Part shown: in pieces, positions 10,698-20,965 of the stretch
Layout of the letters: every line of letters begins with the position of its first letter
How positions within the stretch are numbered: the first letter of the stretch is position 1
Source of the DNA: Hypoxylon rubiginosum
Lineage: Eukaryota; Ascomycota; Sordariomycetes; Xylariales; Hypoxylaceae
Assembly (NCBI GenBank): GCA_902806565.1
Contig: CADCXA010000021.1
Span: 558,001-622,000, forward strand
Reading direction: 5' to 3'
Length of the DNA stretch: 64,000 bases
The notes under the pieces: generated by a model
Databases searched by the model: none
What the model was told of the DNA's origin: nothing
What the model saw: only the letters and a program-made list of their open reading frames with translations
Made by a program: the position numbers and the translations under genes

Positions 10698-13409
10698 ATG
10701 ACAATGGCCGCAGCGGTGCAGGTTATGCATAGCTCCGCATCTTCAACCCATCAGCAGGCACCCCACAGCACCGCGCCGGTCCTGGATTTCGTCTGCCTCT
10801 TTACGCGTGACCTTCGTAGAAAGCAGAAAAGATGGCAGGATGGGAGACTCAAGTACCATACCTTCAACAGACGCATCATGGTCCACGATGACCGTGGTAA
10901 CTTCGTTGGAGATGCCCACTGGCGGGAAGATTATGATCTCGAAGAGGGCGAGGAACTCGAGCTCGAGAGAGGCGGAGTCATGGTCCAGGTCGCCGAATGC
11001 ACTGGAAGTCGGGACCAGGATCTCTCCGAACTGGTAGACAAGAGAGCTCAGGAGAAAGCTGAACGCCAGGCGGCTGCTATGGCACGCCGACATCCCATAC
11101 ATGAACCTGCTACGCCATCTGCTGTCGCACCTCACTTTCAGCTGAGACATAAGCCTCTCCATAATTTGATAGGTACACCAACTGGGCATCACGGGCGTGC
11201 TTTGATACCTACCGAATCGCCATACGAGGAGAGGCAGAAGCTAGCCGTGTTGCCGCAGAATGAGAGTCCTCGCCCCGCGAAACGACGGAAACGAGAAATC
11301 TCTCCTCCAAGTAAAAGCGGTTATGCACGAAGCTTGTTCGGTGCTGCCCTAACACTTTCTGGTGCGCCGGCAAGCACTCCACCGATCCGGAATAGGCCCC
11401 CGAGGTCGTCACCAATTCTCATAGATGACAGCCAGGCTCCTATATCACCCGATACAGTTCCGCATGATAATAATTCGGACCCTGCCCCTGAATTAGCGCA
11501 TACGGTAGCTGCAGATTCTCTAAAGGAGAGACGCACCAACGCGCCCAAAGCCCAGCTCTTGAAGAGTATATCCCGAACGCATAAATCGCAACGGGTAGTC
11601 GAGTCGGAATCCCTGTCGTCTCCGATAGGGGTCGATTCTGCCCCTAGTGAATATCAAAATTCCGTCACAAACACCAAAAAACCAGGATTGAACCGAAAAG
11701 GGGAGGCAAATAGCCGTGTCAGGGGTGGTGATTTACTGCAGCCTATATCGCTGAACAGGTCAAATCCCTCCAAGTCTAGGAGCAGGCGTGACTTATTCGG
11801 CGATGCGCACTCATTAGCATCCCCGGGAGGCAAAGAAGCCGACACGCCTATACCAACCCGTGGAATCGAACCTTTAGTCCAAAACCAAGGTCGCTCCGCA
11901 GAACTCGGACCCAAAAGGACAATAGAATCACGAAGCTCTGATGATGGACGCCAGGGCGTGATGCTAGAACAGCCTACAAGCGAGCCGAGGACAGAATTGC
12001 GTATTCGACCAAGAAAGAAGAGAGGCTTATTGATTTCCGAGAGCTTGGACGTTGTCAATTCGGCGGCGTCAAGAAGGGCCAAGAGACAAGTCGATCGTCT
12101 AAGCCCGTCTACGTCATTTAAGGACACCGCAATGGAAGATGTAGGCACCGCACTCGGTAAAGAAAAATCTACGAACGTTAGTATTAGAGAAAGCAATACA
12201 CATCGACTGAAAAAAGGAAGCGCTGCCCGCGCGGTCGAAAATAATGGACCCAAGTTGTCTAACACGGCTCGATTTGATCCATGCGATTCTTGGGATGCGG
12301 AGGACGATGATGTGCCGTTAACTGAATCGAGAAATAACCGAAGCATAGAGACAAGAAAAGAACAGCGAGGAGTTCCTAACGCCGAGGATCACGAAGCTAC
12401 TCCGGATACTTCAAGTCATCTCACCCAGGACGACTCTTCCGAAGAAATTGTGTCTAATCGCAAAAGGAGTCGGGCCAAGGACAAGCGAACAAGGTCACTT
12501 AGTCCACCTCACGAAGATTCTGTTCCGGCTAGGCCTTCTAGAAGAAAGCAGCCATCCAGGAAGAAGAAACTAACTTCGGCCACGGACGGCTTAGATCGTC
12601 GTTCAGAGGAGAGGGGGCGTAATGAGGAATACACACTGTCTGACGAGGATGAACTTCCTCTGCCGGGTGGTGCTCCCCCTCCTCGCCTTGCTCAGCTTGG
12701 TCGCAAGAGCATACGTAGCAAAGAGGTTATCGGTTTTATGTTTGACGAAGATGATTTGAGTAGCGCACCTCGGCATGATGAAAGTCGAGGTGAGAATAAC
12801 AAGCAAGGACTTGCCACCGCATATCTCCGGAGGAGCCAATCGATAGTACAGCCGGCCACATCAGCGGCGAAATGCATGGATCCGACAACGACAAACAGTG
12901 ACCGAGTCACCACGGCTGACCAATCCCCAGATCATGTTCCAGCAAAAACGGCGAGGAAAGCAGTGGATAGCATTACTACCGAGTCTGTCAAAGACCGCAG
13001 CACTGCCGCATCTCACGTTGAGTCAATTCAGCATAATCAAGCACAGAAACAAACTGGCCCAGTGTCGGTCGCCGTGAGCTCTGAACCAGAGACAAGCGAT
13101 CGAGTACCCGAAACTACTTCAGGTGTGCAGCAGCTGCAGACGCAACCGCCTGCAAGAATGGTAGCCAACCCCGCGACCCGAGGCAAGAAGGCTGCTAAGC
13201 CCTCGGATGCTGCTGGACAAATTCCGCAATGTCCTTTGCCGTCAGAAGTGGCGGTGGGGAAGCCTTTGGAGAAAGGTAGACTGAGACCTAGGCCAGAAAA
13301 CCGGCCTCAGGAGACTGTCGCTACGCCGATGCCCGGATTCGCAAGAGCGAACGGAGGGCCATGGAGCAGAGAAGCCCACGATTTATTTGAATTCACCCGG
13401 CCGCCGTAA
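10698..13409 (+). CDS. dbl2: DUF2439 (ZGRF1 N-terminal-like) protein, Dbl2/Mte1-type genome-stability factor
   Basis: A single long exon encodes about 903 residues from the ATG at 10698; another ATG lies at 10704. The N-terminal 100 residues carry the DUF2439 signature: VLDFVCLFTRDLRRKQKRWQDG, then LKYHTFNRRIMVHDDRGNFVGD, then an acidic EEGEELELERGG segment and VQVAECTG. This domain defines fission-yeast Dbl2 and budding-yeast Mte1, which bind branched DNA or assist the Fml1/Mph1 and Fbh1 helicases in recombination and telomere maintenance. That is family knowledge, not visible here. The remaining 800 residues are disordered, rich in Ser, Arg and Lys with many basic clusters. The gene ends in a short conserved-looking tail (GPWSREAHDLFEF). 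No helicase domain is present, unlike animal ZGRF1. The symbol is by domain homology only; orthology is inferred. Confidence 0.85.
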   Translation: MTMAAAVQVMHSSASSTHQQAPHSTAPVLDFVCLFTRDLRRKQKRWQDGRLKYHTFNRRIMVHDDRGNFVGDAHWREDYDLEEGEELELERGGVMVQVAECTGSRDQDLSELVDKRAQEKAERQAAAMARRHPIHEPATPSAVAPHFQLRHKPLHNLIGTPTGHHGRALIPTESPYEERQKLAVLPQNESPRPAKRRKREISPPSKSGYARSLFGAALTLSGAPASTPPIRNRPPRSSPILIDDSQAPISPDTVPHDNNSDPAPELAHTVAADSLKERRTNAPKAQLLKSISRTHKSQRVVESESLSSPIGVDSAPSEYQNSVTNTKKPGLNRKGEANSRVRGGDLLQPISLNRSNPSKSRSRRDLFGDAHSLASPGGKEADTPIPTRGIEPLVQNQGRSAELGPKRTIESRSSDDGRQGVMLEQPTSEPRTELRIRPRKKRGLLISESLDVVNSAASRRAKRQVDRLSPSTSFKDTAMEDVGTALGKEKSTNVSIRESNTHRLKKGSAARAVENNGPKLSNTARFDPCDSWDAEDDDVPLTESRNNRSIETRKEQRGVPNAEDHEATPDTSSHLTQDDSSEEIVSNRKRSRAKDKRTRSLSPPHEDSVPARPSRRKQPSRKKKLTSATDGLDRRSEERGRNEEYTLSDEDELPLPGGAPPPRLAQLGRKSIRSKEVIGFMFDEDDLSSAPRHDESRGENNKQGLATAYLRRSQSIVQPATSAAKCMDPTTTNSDRVTTADQSPDHVPAKTARKAVDSITTESVKDRSTAASHVESIQHNQAQKQTGPVSVAVSSEPETSDRVPETTSGVQQLQTQPPARMVANPATRGKKAAKPSDAAGQIPQCPLPSEVAVGKPLEKGRLRPRPENRPQETVATPMPGFARANGGPWSREAHDLFEFTRPP

Positions 13410-14661
13410 GACAATGTACAAATAGTCGGTCTTTACAGATACACTCTCCGTGGGTGCCTCTTAAGAAGGGGAAAATTATAAGCTAGAGTTGTACCTATCT
13501 ACATGTACGTTGTGTGTATGACCGGGGTACGAACAATCCGGGGATCATGTACCTCCTAAGATTCAAGTGCAGCAACTCCTATGTTGACAAAACCCACCTA
13601 GTCAAGCGCATATCAAGAGCATACCACCAGAGCAAAGAAATCGTTCAAGTTTTCATCTTGAACGATAGGTAGGCATTGCTAATAGCTATCTAGGTCCTAT
13701 TTTTATGACACGGTATTTCCGGAAATATGTTGCGAGTATCCATGAACTAAGCATGTTGACTCAAATCTCATAAAAATCAGATGAACGGCTCGCTACCTAC
13801 GTGGCAACCCGATCTTGGCCGCTTTGGTGTTCATCACTTACAGTGCTTTTATAGGTACCTAAGGTACATACCTATACCTATAGGGGTGGGGTCTTGCCTG
13901 CGTCTCTCATAGAATTTCGCAGGAAAAAGGGCGAAATAGTTCGTCGATTTCCCCGCTCGAATGGAAATATCTCGTTCGTATTCTTCCCAAGTTCACCAAG
14001 CCCAGCGCCAGAAAGACAATCCGCCTTCATTCACCGAAAGTTCGGCAAGGATATATCGGTTGTCCTGGATGGTCAACACTTGAACCCCGTGCCATCTGCA
14101 TCTGTCGCGTATAGGCTAGGGGCATAAATATTCAGCGATACGCGGTAGATATGATATACAGGCCGGTCGACGTAGACCAATTCGTACTATAAGTGACGTA
14201 CCTTAGCGAAGGCCCAATGAAGAGTCAGCTCAGCGAGTTCATGTGCCTGCGTTTTGCGAGGAGGCTCTAGCAATGGAAGAAGAAAAAATTCTGCCCTCTA
14301 GTCAGCCTCAAGTCGGCGCAGTGCGCTATGCTTGCAGGATGTATTCTGCGCATTTCTTAGTTAGCTAGCTACCCCGAGGATTTTTCGACTCTCTCATCTT
14401 GTCTGGTCTCGAGCTTCCCATCCCAACCTACATTTACTATACTATACGCACAGCCAGCCAGCCAGCCAGCGAACCCGACCTTGTCGCGTTTCTGTCTACT
14501 CATTTGTTTACTCTTAACATTTCGCCCCTGCCGCCTTGCACACTATTATTTCCATTTCCACCTTGCCACTAGATCTGTTGGTGATCTCTTATCCCACTAG
14601 GCTGTCAGCTCTTGCGTGACCAAAGAGGCAGCCGTCTGGTCTCGTTGTGTAGGTCCAGACA
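13410..14661. other. Intergenic region with hairpin and TACCTA-type words
   Basis: No supported gene is seen; the longest frame, at 13894-14127, begins with TTG. The region holds a 10-bp perfect hairpin at 13640-13666, a cluster of TAGGTACCTA-like words near 13850-13885, and a CAGC run at about 14452-14470. From about 14370 it is the pyrimidine-rich upstream region of the next gene. Confidence 0.6.
13640..13666. repeat. Perfect 10-bp stem, 7-nt loop inverted repeat
   Basis: ATCGTTCAAG (13640-13649) and CTTGAACGAT (13657-13666) are exact reverse complements around a 7-nt T-rich loop. It lies about 230 bp after the stop of the DUF2439 gene and could sit in its 3' UTR. Confidence 0.85.
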
Positions 14662-16471
14662 ATGGCTTCTTCCCAGGCACGAGAGTACAGGGCCTCGCGA
14701 TCCCCATATGCCCATTCCCAGCCGTCTAGAAGTTCCGATTTGCGCAGTACCCCTTTGAGAATTATCGTCGAGCCCACCCCAGAGAACCAACATGTTTATA
14801 ATGAAATTCGCGAGACGCATGAACGTATGCACCTGCAATCTCATGTTGCGTCCCAGTCCCAGCAGAATCTGCAGCCTCCCTCAGCAGCTCCATCTGTTAG
14901 TACTGCACATTCGCCCATCGATGACCCTGTGACGCCTTCTACACAGGACCCAACGTCGCAAGATACGGATCATCCGAGACGGCCCCGAGGGAGGAGAAAA
15001 GGGCCACTCCAAGCCGACAAGAGATGGAATACTGCTATCAAGCGAAAGCTCAAACTCGCCTGTCCGCACCACCGTGTCAAGAAGACAACAGTAAGACTAC
15101 GAACAGCACCACATTAGTATTATTGCTAAATGTATGGGTTAGTGCGATTGTCATGATTTTAGCAAGCTGGAAGAGGGCTACCAGAGCTTTCTACAACAGC
15201 GGTCTGCAAGTCGCAGGAGGTCGCGTGGTAGCAATGATATTTCGCCGCTCACGCCTTCGGACAGGATATTCAACCGTGAAATGTTCGGCATCGGCGGCGC
15301 TGCGATGGACCCAGAACCCCTCTCGACCGAGCTTGACATTCTGCAGTCAACAGCTGACGACCAAGAAAATGTCGTCCGATCGGACGTGCAGCGGATCGTG
15401 AGCGGATTTAATCCCGACACGGTGCGTCTAGATCAGACGATGCTACAAGCCCCGGGGCAAACATACCACCCAGGTAACGATAACGATATCGGAACACCAT
15501 CACCAATAGAGTATACAGAGGATGACTACCTTGAGATTGGTAGCCAGAACCAAGATTACCCGATTCGTTGGCATTGTAGGTACAAGGGCGACGTGGAGTC
15601 GTTGCTGGAACCCACATCCCAAAAGTGTGCCTGGTCAGGGTCAATGAAGGGGTTACAAAGCCACTTCTGGAGAGTCCATCACCCATTCCAAGCCGCTTCT
15701 CCGTGTTTCTGGCACGTGTGTACCCATTGCGGTGCTAAAGTCCAACCTCAAAATGACCTTGGGCCGCCACCGTCGTTACAGTGTGTCACGCCTGGCTGCT
15801 TGGCTACAAGCTTTGAGAGATGGTATTTCGGTTCTACAAGAACGGAGTCAGTGGTAGATTCGCTGCCAGGCCTCACACAGTCAACAGAGTCTGAGGCCGC
15901 ATATTCTTGCTATCTTTCTCCAGACGGGGACCAGTCGCGGCTAGATGGGGGAAGCTCAAGTGGCGCGTTTAACTCGCGCTTCGGCGCTGGCAGTTCGTAC
16001 GAGCGCGGGAGCTTCTACAATGCCAAATGGGACACAGGCAGCGACTCGTCTGATCAGCTATCTGGGTGCGGCTGCTATCCCCAGGATTGTCATCGCTCCC
16101 CCGCCCGGAAATATAGAGCTGATCGGCATTTATCGGACCCGGGTGCGAAAGTATGCCACGACGTGAGGCTAGCGAAGTGTTCATCTCGCCGGTGTCCTAT
16201 ACGCCTGTTATCGTATGTCAAGTTATCTCTCGGCCATCTACTTTCCATAATGCTGCCACTCCTAGTCACGACAATCATTCGAGAAAGTGGTTACCTTCTC
16301 GAATCCCATCCGTCATCTATTCGCACATTCGGTTCAGACGCAATCAGTTGGTGGTCGCTGGTGTTGCTTTGCCTCGGATTCGTGGCGACGTGGACCTTCA
16401 AGGACCAACGGGCAAAGTCTCGGTCCACCGACAAGGTTGGTGAAATACCAAAATCCCCAAGCGATGCGTGA
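14662..16471 (+). CDS. Fungal protein with Cys/His clusters and C-terminal membrane segments (unknown function)
   Basis: Exons are 14662-15090 and 15143-16471, joined in phase 0 across a 52-bp intron (GTAAGA...TTAG), giving about 585 residues. Exon 1 is Ser/Pro/Gln-rich and ends in a basic segment (RGRRKGPLQADKRWN) followed by CPHHRVKKTT. The splice then continues CDCHDFSKLEEGYQ, a motif that looks conserved and supports the join. Between about residues 288 and 362 there are spaced cysteines and histidines: C288, C305, H317, H322/323, C336-x2-C339, C357 and C362. They could form one or two zinc-binding units. Two hydrophobic stretches near residues 506-522 and 544-562 suggest membrane anchoring at the C-terminus, with a short basic tail. 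I do not recognise a named family, and the zinc and membrane roles are inferred from pattern only. Confidence 0.8.
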
Positions 16472-18568
16472 CAGGTTCTGACATGTGGCAGTCCGACAGT
16501 CGTACTGGTGGCCGCCAACATTTTCGAAACGGGCCACCATTGATGACGTTTCGATATAGCGTCGTTTAAGCAGCCAGATACCCGTGTAATATCAGTATAA
16601 TCCGTCAGGATTGCTGCGGGTTCCGGTACCCATTTGGCTCCGGCTGTAGTGAGAAAGGACCTCCTTTCTGTTGGCGTTGTTCTATATTGCTCGAACATTG
16701 GGTCGGCAGTCTGTTTTTACATATTTAGCATTGATACCCCTCTCGTCTCTTTCGGTGTTGGGACGGATATTTTGGCACGTGGTTCGTGTTTGGATCTAAT
16801 GATGATGTCCTAGGATTGGAAAACTAGGAGAGACGCATTTACGAGTGGACGCCTTTCTTGATTTACGATATGTATAGGAGGTATGAGGTATAATATATAT
16901 ACATGCCTAACTTAGGGCCTATGACTATAAGACACTAATAGATCCTGGCGAGCGGGCGCCATCATAACCCCTGACAAAAAGCCAAATGTTATTTTGCTAC
17001 CTACATGTAGGTGATACGTAGGCTGGCTAACTTGCCTAACATACTTTTTCGTGTTTCGTCATTGCGTATTTACACCTCTGAGATATAGGCAGACCAGGGA
17101 ACGAAAGGACAATACGTTTGGATCCATTGTCTCAAGACACCAACATCACACATCACGTACATGTATGGCGCATTACCTTCCTCCTAGGTATGTAGGTAGA
17201 TATGCAGGCGGATAGAGTTGTAGAGCCTTGCCGAGTCACATCGCAGCCACAAAAAATTTCTAATGCTGATTGTCGCACATGTGATGAGATTTTGGTGTTG
17301 ACTCAGCCCTGCAATCCCGTATTCCGTATTCCGTGGTAGCAGACCTGCCAAGGGGTTAGGTTAGAATACTCCGGCCCCGCGCGATCTCATTGAAGATCTA
17401 GTGGGGGGGAGAGGGGTTCTCAATTCAAACTTCCCCCGCCTCGAAATACATATAAAGCACCTATACGCCAACAGAAAAGAAAAGAAAAAAACGCCTTGAG
17501 TTGTATTCGGACCAATTGAGCAAGTCTGGACACTTCGTAAAAGTTGGTATAGGCCAACCAAGTATCATACATACCATAGTATGTCACCCATAATCGTCTC
17601 CTGTTCAACTTACGTACTAGGCACAGTACGTAGTACATACCTACCTGGGTACATTAGGTGAATGCTTAGTTGCAGTAGAGCATTGATGAAACGATGAGAC
17701 CAAGACGAAGTTCGTTAGCTGGGGGTGGATGGTGGGTGGATTGCGGGATTGGCCAATTTCTCGGGCGACAGATGAGTCAAAGGGAGACCACTGCCTATTT
17801 GGTCTGGCCGACGTCTGCCCCAGGCCAACACGCATCCATCGCGAGCCATGATGGGACAGTGACCCGGCCTTGTTAGTGTGTCTATGTGACTGCCAGCAAG
17901 ACACTAACGATCTTCAAGTCCAAGTACTTCAAGACCGGGGTCATCAGGAACTGTCGTACCCGCCGAGACGCTCCTATGATTGGTCAACCTTGTGAGATGC
18001 CTCCTCGCCGAGGTGGGTCTCGCAACCTTGCTCCGCCCTTCTCGTTGTTCGATGAATTGAGGCTTTGCACTCGCTATTGTATACCAAAGCCTGTTCAAGT
18101 CGGAGTGAAATATCACCCTCTGACTCCCGCCCGAGCTGCTAAATCCTCTTTCCCTTTCTTCTTCTTTCTTCCATACGATCGTGATAGACTACACTATCAA
18201 TCTTCACCTCCAACACTCTCACTCGCTCACCCTAGACCCCTGAGCCAGGCCGTCGTCGACCTAGGTGACCTGACTCAAGCGTCTCTCCCACCCCATCAGC
18301 GTAGACAGCTGACATCCTCATCCTCCTCACCCCATCCACTAGTCTACCTAGTACTAGACGAATTCTATACTGTTGTACCTAATTGTGCTATACTCTTATC
18401 CTACTCGCCAATCCGAAGCATCAATCCTGAGTTGGCGAATAGAAACCACCTGTGCTTACGGTGCCCGGCGGCGGCCATTCCCCAATTGCTGCAAGTAGCC
18501 ACGGCACTAATTCATACAACGTGTACCGTAACTATCAACCCAGAACGACTTACGGCAATATTATCAAA
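16472..18568. other. Intergenic region and leader of the zinc-cluster-like gene
   Basis: No gene is supported across 16472-17880. Notable are the ACCTACATGTAGGT palindrome near 17002 and further TACCTA words near 17185 and 17640. From about 18130 the sequence is strongly pyrimidine-rich and probably forms the long 5' leader of the gene at 18569. A long open frame at 17886-18692 overlaps that gene's start in another frame and is regarded as fortuitous. Confidence 0.55.
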
Positions 18569-20944
18569 ATGTCGCACATGTCTCGAAACAACTCTTCTGC
18601 TTCCCTTATGGGCTTCTCCGTCCACCAGCCGGCGCTGGGCGCCCCTTTGCAATTCTTCCCTGCCATGGGTTCCAAGCAGCTGGACGAGATGATCAACACC
18701 TATGTTCCGGGCAACAAGTCTATTCAGGACAAGCGTGCCGCTGTTTCCATGGAGTTCTATCAGCATGTCTGCCAAACGGGCGAGATGTCCAAATTTTTCG
18801 TGGTTTACCCTTCTCTGGGCTCCACCAGCGAATCTCCCGCGAGCTCCATGCTCGATTCCGGCTACGCCTCCAACTTCACATCCCCTGTTATGTCTGAGAG
18901 CCAATGGACCCAAGCTGGCAACACTTCCTTCTCATCCGCTGAATCCCACGCTCGAACGTCGTCTCAGAAGGCAGCTTTATCCGCTGACTTCTCTCATCTA
19001 CCTGGCATGAAGATCATGACCAGGGATGGAACCGACGTCACTAACTCGGCGTCTCGTGGCTGCAAGACCAAGGAGCAGCGTGACCACGCCCATCTAATGA
19101 GAATTATCAAGGCCTGCGAGGCTTGCCGGAAAAAGAAGGTCCGTTGCGACCCGAGCCATAAAAGGTCGGCAGGTTCTTCCGGAGCCAAGACGAGCAAGAC
19201 AAGCAAGAAGACGAAGAAGGCTGCTACTTCGACGGCACCACCAGCAATAGCACCGCATATTATTACTACGGAGTCTTTGGACCAATCCCTTTTCACTCCA
19301 CAATCATTCAACTCTATAGATCCTATGAATCCAGCGTCTTCATTTTCCTTCGACTCGGTCATGCCAGAATCATTGGTCGACCCAACCATGGAGTGGGATC
19401 AGTTCATACAATACAACGAAGAACCAAACGAGATGATTCCCGTTGACTACGACTTCCTCTTCGACCCTGCGGGCTACTTCTCACCCTCTTCCTCCAACTC
19501 ACTATCATCCTCGCAACCATTCACGCCAGCCCAATCAAGTGGCATCGAGAGCGTGGGCGTAACTGCTGGCACTGCCGAAGCAGAGTTCCAAGCGCCACTA
19601 CCACCTTATCTCAACCCAGGCGGCGAGGCCGGCAACGACTACGCCGACTTCAACCTCTACTCGCCTGGTTCATCATCGGTCGGCCTAGATGATGATCCTA
19701 CCCTAATCAAGGATCTCATGGCGACGTCTCGTCCTGACTATTCTGAATACCTCAGCCACCAACGACAACTACATGATGGAGGCAGACGCGAGGACCATGC
19801 AAGTCAAAGCCAGGGCCCAGTTGCGTCCACGGATGCGGAAGGACAGATGCCACTCTTCTCGCAAGAAGAACCATTCTCGTCAGCCGCTCTAGACTGTCCC
19901 GAGTACTATCAAGATGTATCTCACGGACCAATCCGATGGCCGTACGCAACATCTGGTGATAGCGGGCTGAACAACCGGGCATCGGAGTCGCAAACTCCAG
20001 ATGCTCTTAGCAGACTAAATCCAGGAGTCCCGGTTGAAGTAGATGGACTGCAATCTCAACTACGCACGACATCGCCGTCAACCGTGCCGAATGGAACGAC
20101 CAGATCAAGCGTGTCTCCGTTCAGAAACTCAGCTGCCACATATGTATGGCCAAGCGTGAGTATTCTTTATACACCTAAACGTGATCTTAAGCTAAGACAG
20201 TTGCAGAAACCGAGAATCTTCGACGAGACAACAAAGTCAGGTTCTGCTGCTCTCCCGGGCGGCCTAACCGATGGCGTTTCTCAATCGGTGTACCCGACAT
20301 CACGAACCCCACAGACTATGAGGACCACCGCTGGCAGAAGACACCCATCAACTTCTCCCGCAGGACTAAGCGCCCGGAAAACTGAGCCGTCTATCCTCGC
20401 CATTGACAATTCTGGCCTGGCTCCAGGGAGCGTTGCTGCTGCAAATGTTTCCGGGTCCGGGTCCGTTCTTGGAAGAGGGGATCCTCGCTCCGTACCAAGC
20501 TTCGCATCATTGTCCAGTGTTGACCAAGGTGTTACGTCTTCTGACATACTACTTTCTACTGTTACAGCTGTTGTGATTGCAGTATGCCTGCTAGTCCTAG
20601 TTGTGGATATAGCTCACTTGAAAGACGTGTCGAACTCGCTTCGCCATGGGATACTTGGCAAAGCAGCGTCGGAAGAGGCCAAACCCATCCTTTTCCAATA
20701 CGCATCCCTGTTGGCTGCCGTTGCCTCCACCGCAATCTCCAAGCAGCCACTTTCCTTTCTCAGACGACTTCCCATGGCGGTCATGGACGATATGAAGTCA
20801 CCAAACCTCGGTCTATACCGAAAAATATCCAGCATCCGGTCCAACCTCAGGAGAGAAAGCTCTTTCCAATCATCCAACGGGACCAAGGGCGTGATGACAC
20901 GCCTGTCGCTTACGACTCGACCTCTCCTTATCTGTTCAAACTGA
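18569..20944 (+). CDS. Conserved fungal protein with half of a Zn2Cys6-type motif and a possible C-terminal membrane helix
   Basis: The start is the ATG at 18569 (MSHMSRNNSSASLMG), chosen for its AAAATG context; the frame stays open further upstream. The unspliced product is 791 residues. A basic stretch reading RIIKACEACRKKKVRCDPSHKR contains C183-x2-C186-x6-C193. This is the first half of a fungal Zn2Cys6 cluster with no second triplet of cysteines, followed by a Ser/Lys/Thr-rich basic run suited to nuclear localisation. Most of the rest is disordered, Ser/Pro-rich and acidic. Positions 20156-20206 form a GTGAGT...GCAG segment of 51 nt, in phase 0 and without a stop. It may be an intron, and its removal would give 774 residues. 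Near residues 660-682 the frame is strongly hydrophobic. The final 400 bp are also open in another frame, so the C-terminus is uncertain. The stop codon lies in a perfect hairpin. A regulator or DNA-binding role is only inferred. Confidence 0.7.
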   Translation: MSHMSRNNSSASLMGFSVHQPALGAPLQFFPAMGSKQLDEMINTYVPGNKSIQDKRAAVSMEFYQHVCQTGEMSKFFVVYPSLGSTSESPASSMLDSGYASNFTSPVMSESQWTQAGNTSFSSAESHARTSSQKAALSADFSHLPGMKIMTRDGTDVTNSASRGCKTKEQRDHAHLMRIIKACEACRKKKVRCDPSHKRSAGSSGAKTSKTSKKTKKAATSTAPPAIAPHIITTESLDQSLFTPQSFNSIDPMNPASSFSFDSVMPESLVDPTMEWDQFIQYNEEPNEMIPVDYDFLFDPAGYFSPSSSNSLSSSQPFTPAQSSGIESVGVTAGTAEAEFQAPLPPYLNPGGEAGNDYADFNLYSPGSSSVGLDDDPTLIKDLMATSRPDYSEYLSHQRQLHDGGRREDHASQSQGPVASTDAEGQMPLFSQEEPFSSAALDCPEYYQDVSHGPIRWPYATSGDSGLNNRASESQTPDALSRLNPGVPVEVDGLQSQLRTTSPSTVPNGTTRSSVSPFRNSAATYVWPSVSILYTPKRDLKLRQLQKPRIFDETTKSGSAALPGGLTDGVSQSVYPTSRTPQTMRTTAGRRHPSTSPAGLSARKTEPSILAIDNSGLAPGSVAAANVSGSGSVLGRGDPRSVPSFASLSSVDQGVTSSDILLSTVTAVVIAVCLLVLVVDIAHLKDVSNSLRHGILGKAASEEAKPILFQYASLLAAVASTAISKQPLSFLRRLPMAVMDDMKSPNLGLYRKISSIRSNLRRESSFQSSNGTKGVMTRLSLTTRPLLICSN
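20156..20206 (+). other. Candidate 51-nt intron, in-frame and stop-free
   Basis: The GTGAGT donor, a CTAAG-type branch and the TTGCAG acceptor match local intron style. Its length is a multiple of three and it holds no stop in the frame of the surrounding gene, so retention would insert 17 residues. Confidence 0.6.
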
Positions 20945-20965
20945 GCGGACTTAGTTTGAACAGAT
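20930..20965 (+). repeat. 13-bp perfect hairpin overlapping a stop codon
   Basis: ATCTGTTCAAACT (20930-20942) and AGTTTGAACAGAT (20953-20965) are exact reverse complements around a 10-nt loop. The TGA stop of the zinc-cluster-like gene (20942-20944) begins on the last base of the left arm. Confidence 0.9.

Noticed and set aside
11654..12346. Minus-strand 230-codon frame inside the DUF2439 gene
   Set aside because: It is a shadow of the long plus-strand exon; the plus frame has the recognisable domain.
17886..18692. 268-codon open frame upstream of and overlapping the zinc-cluster-like gene
   Set aside because: It overlaps the start of a better-supported gene in another frame, and its translation reads like pyrimidine-rich leader sequence with no family resemblance.
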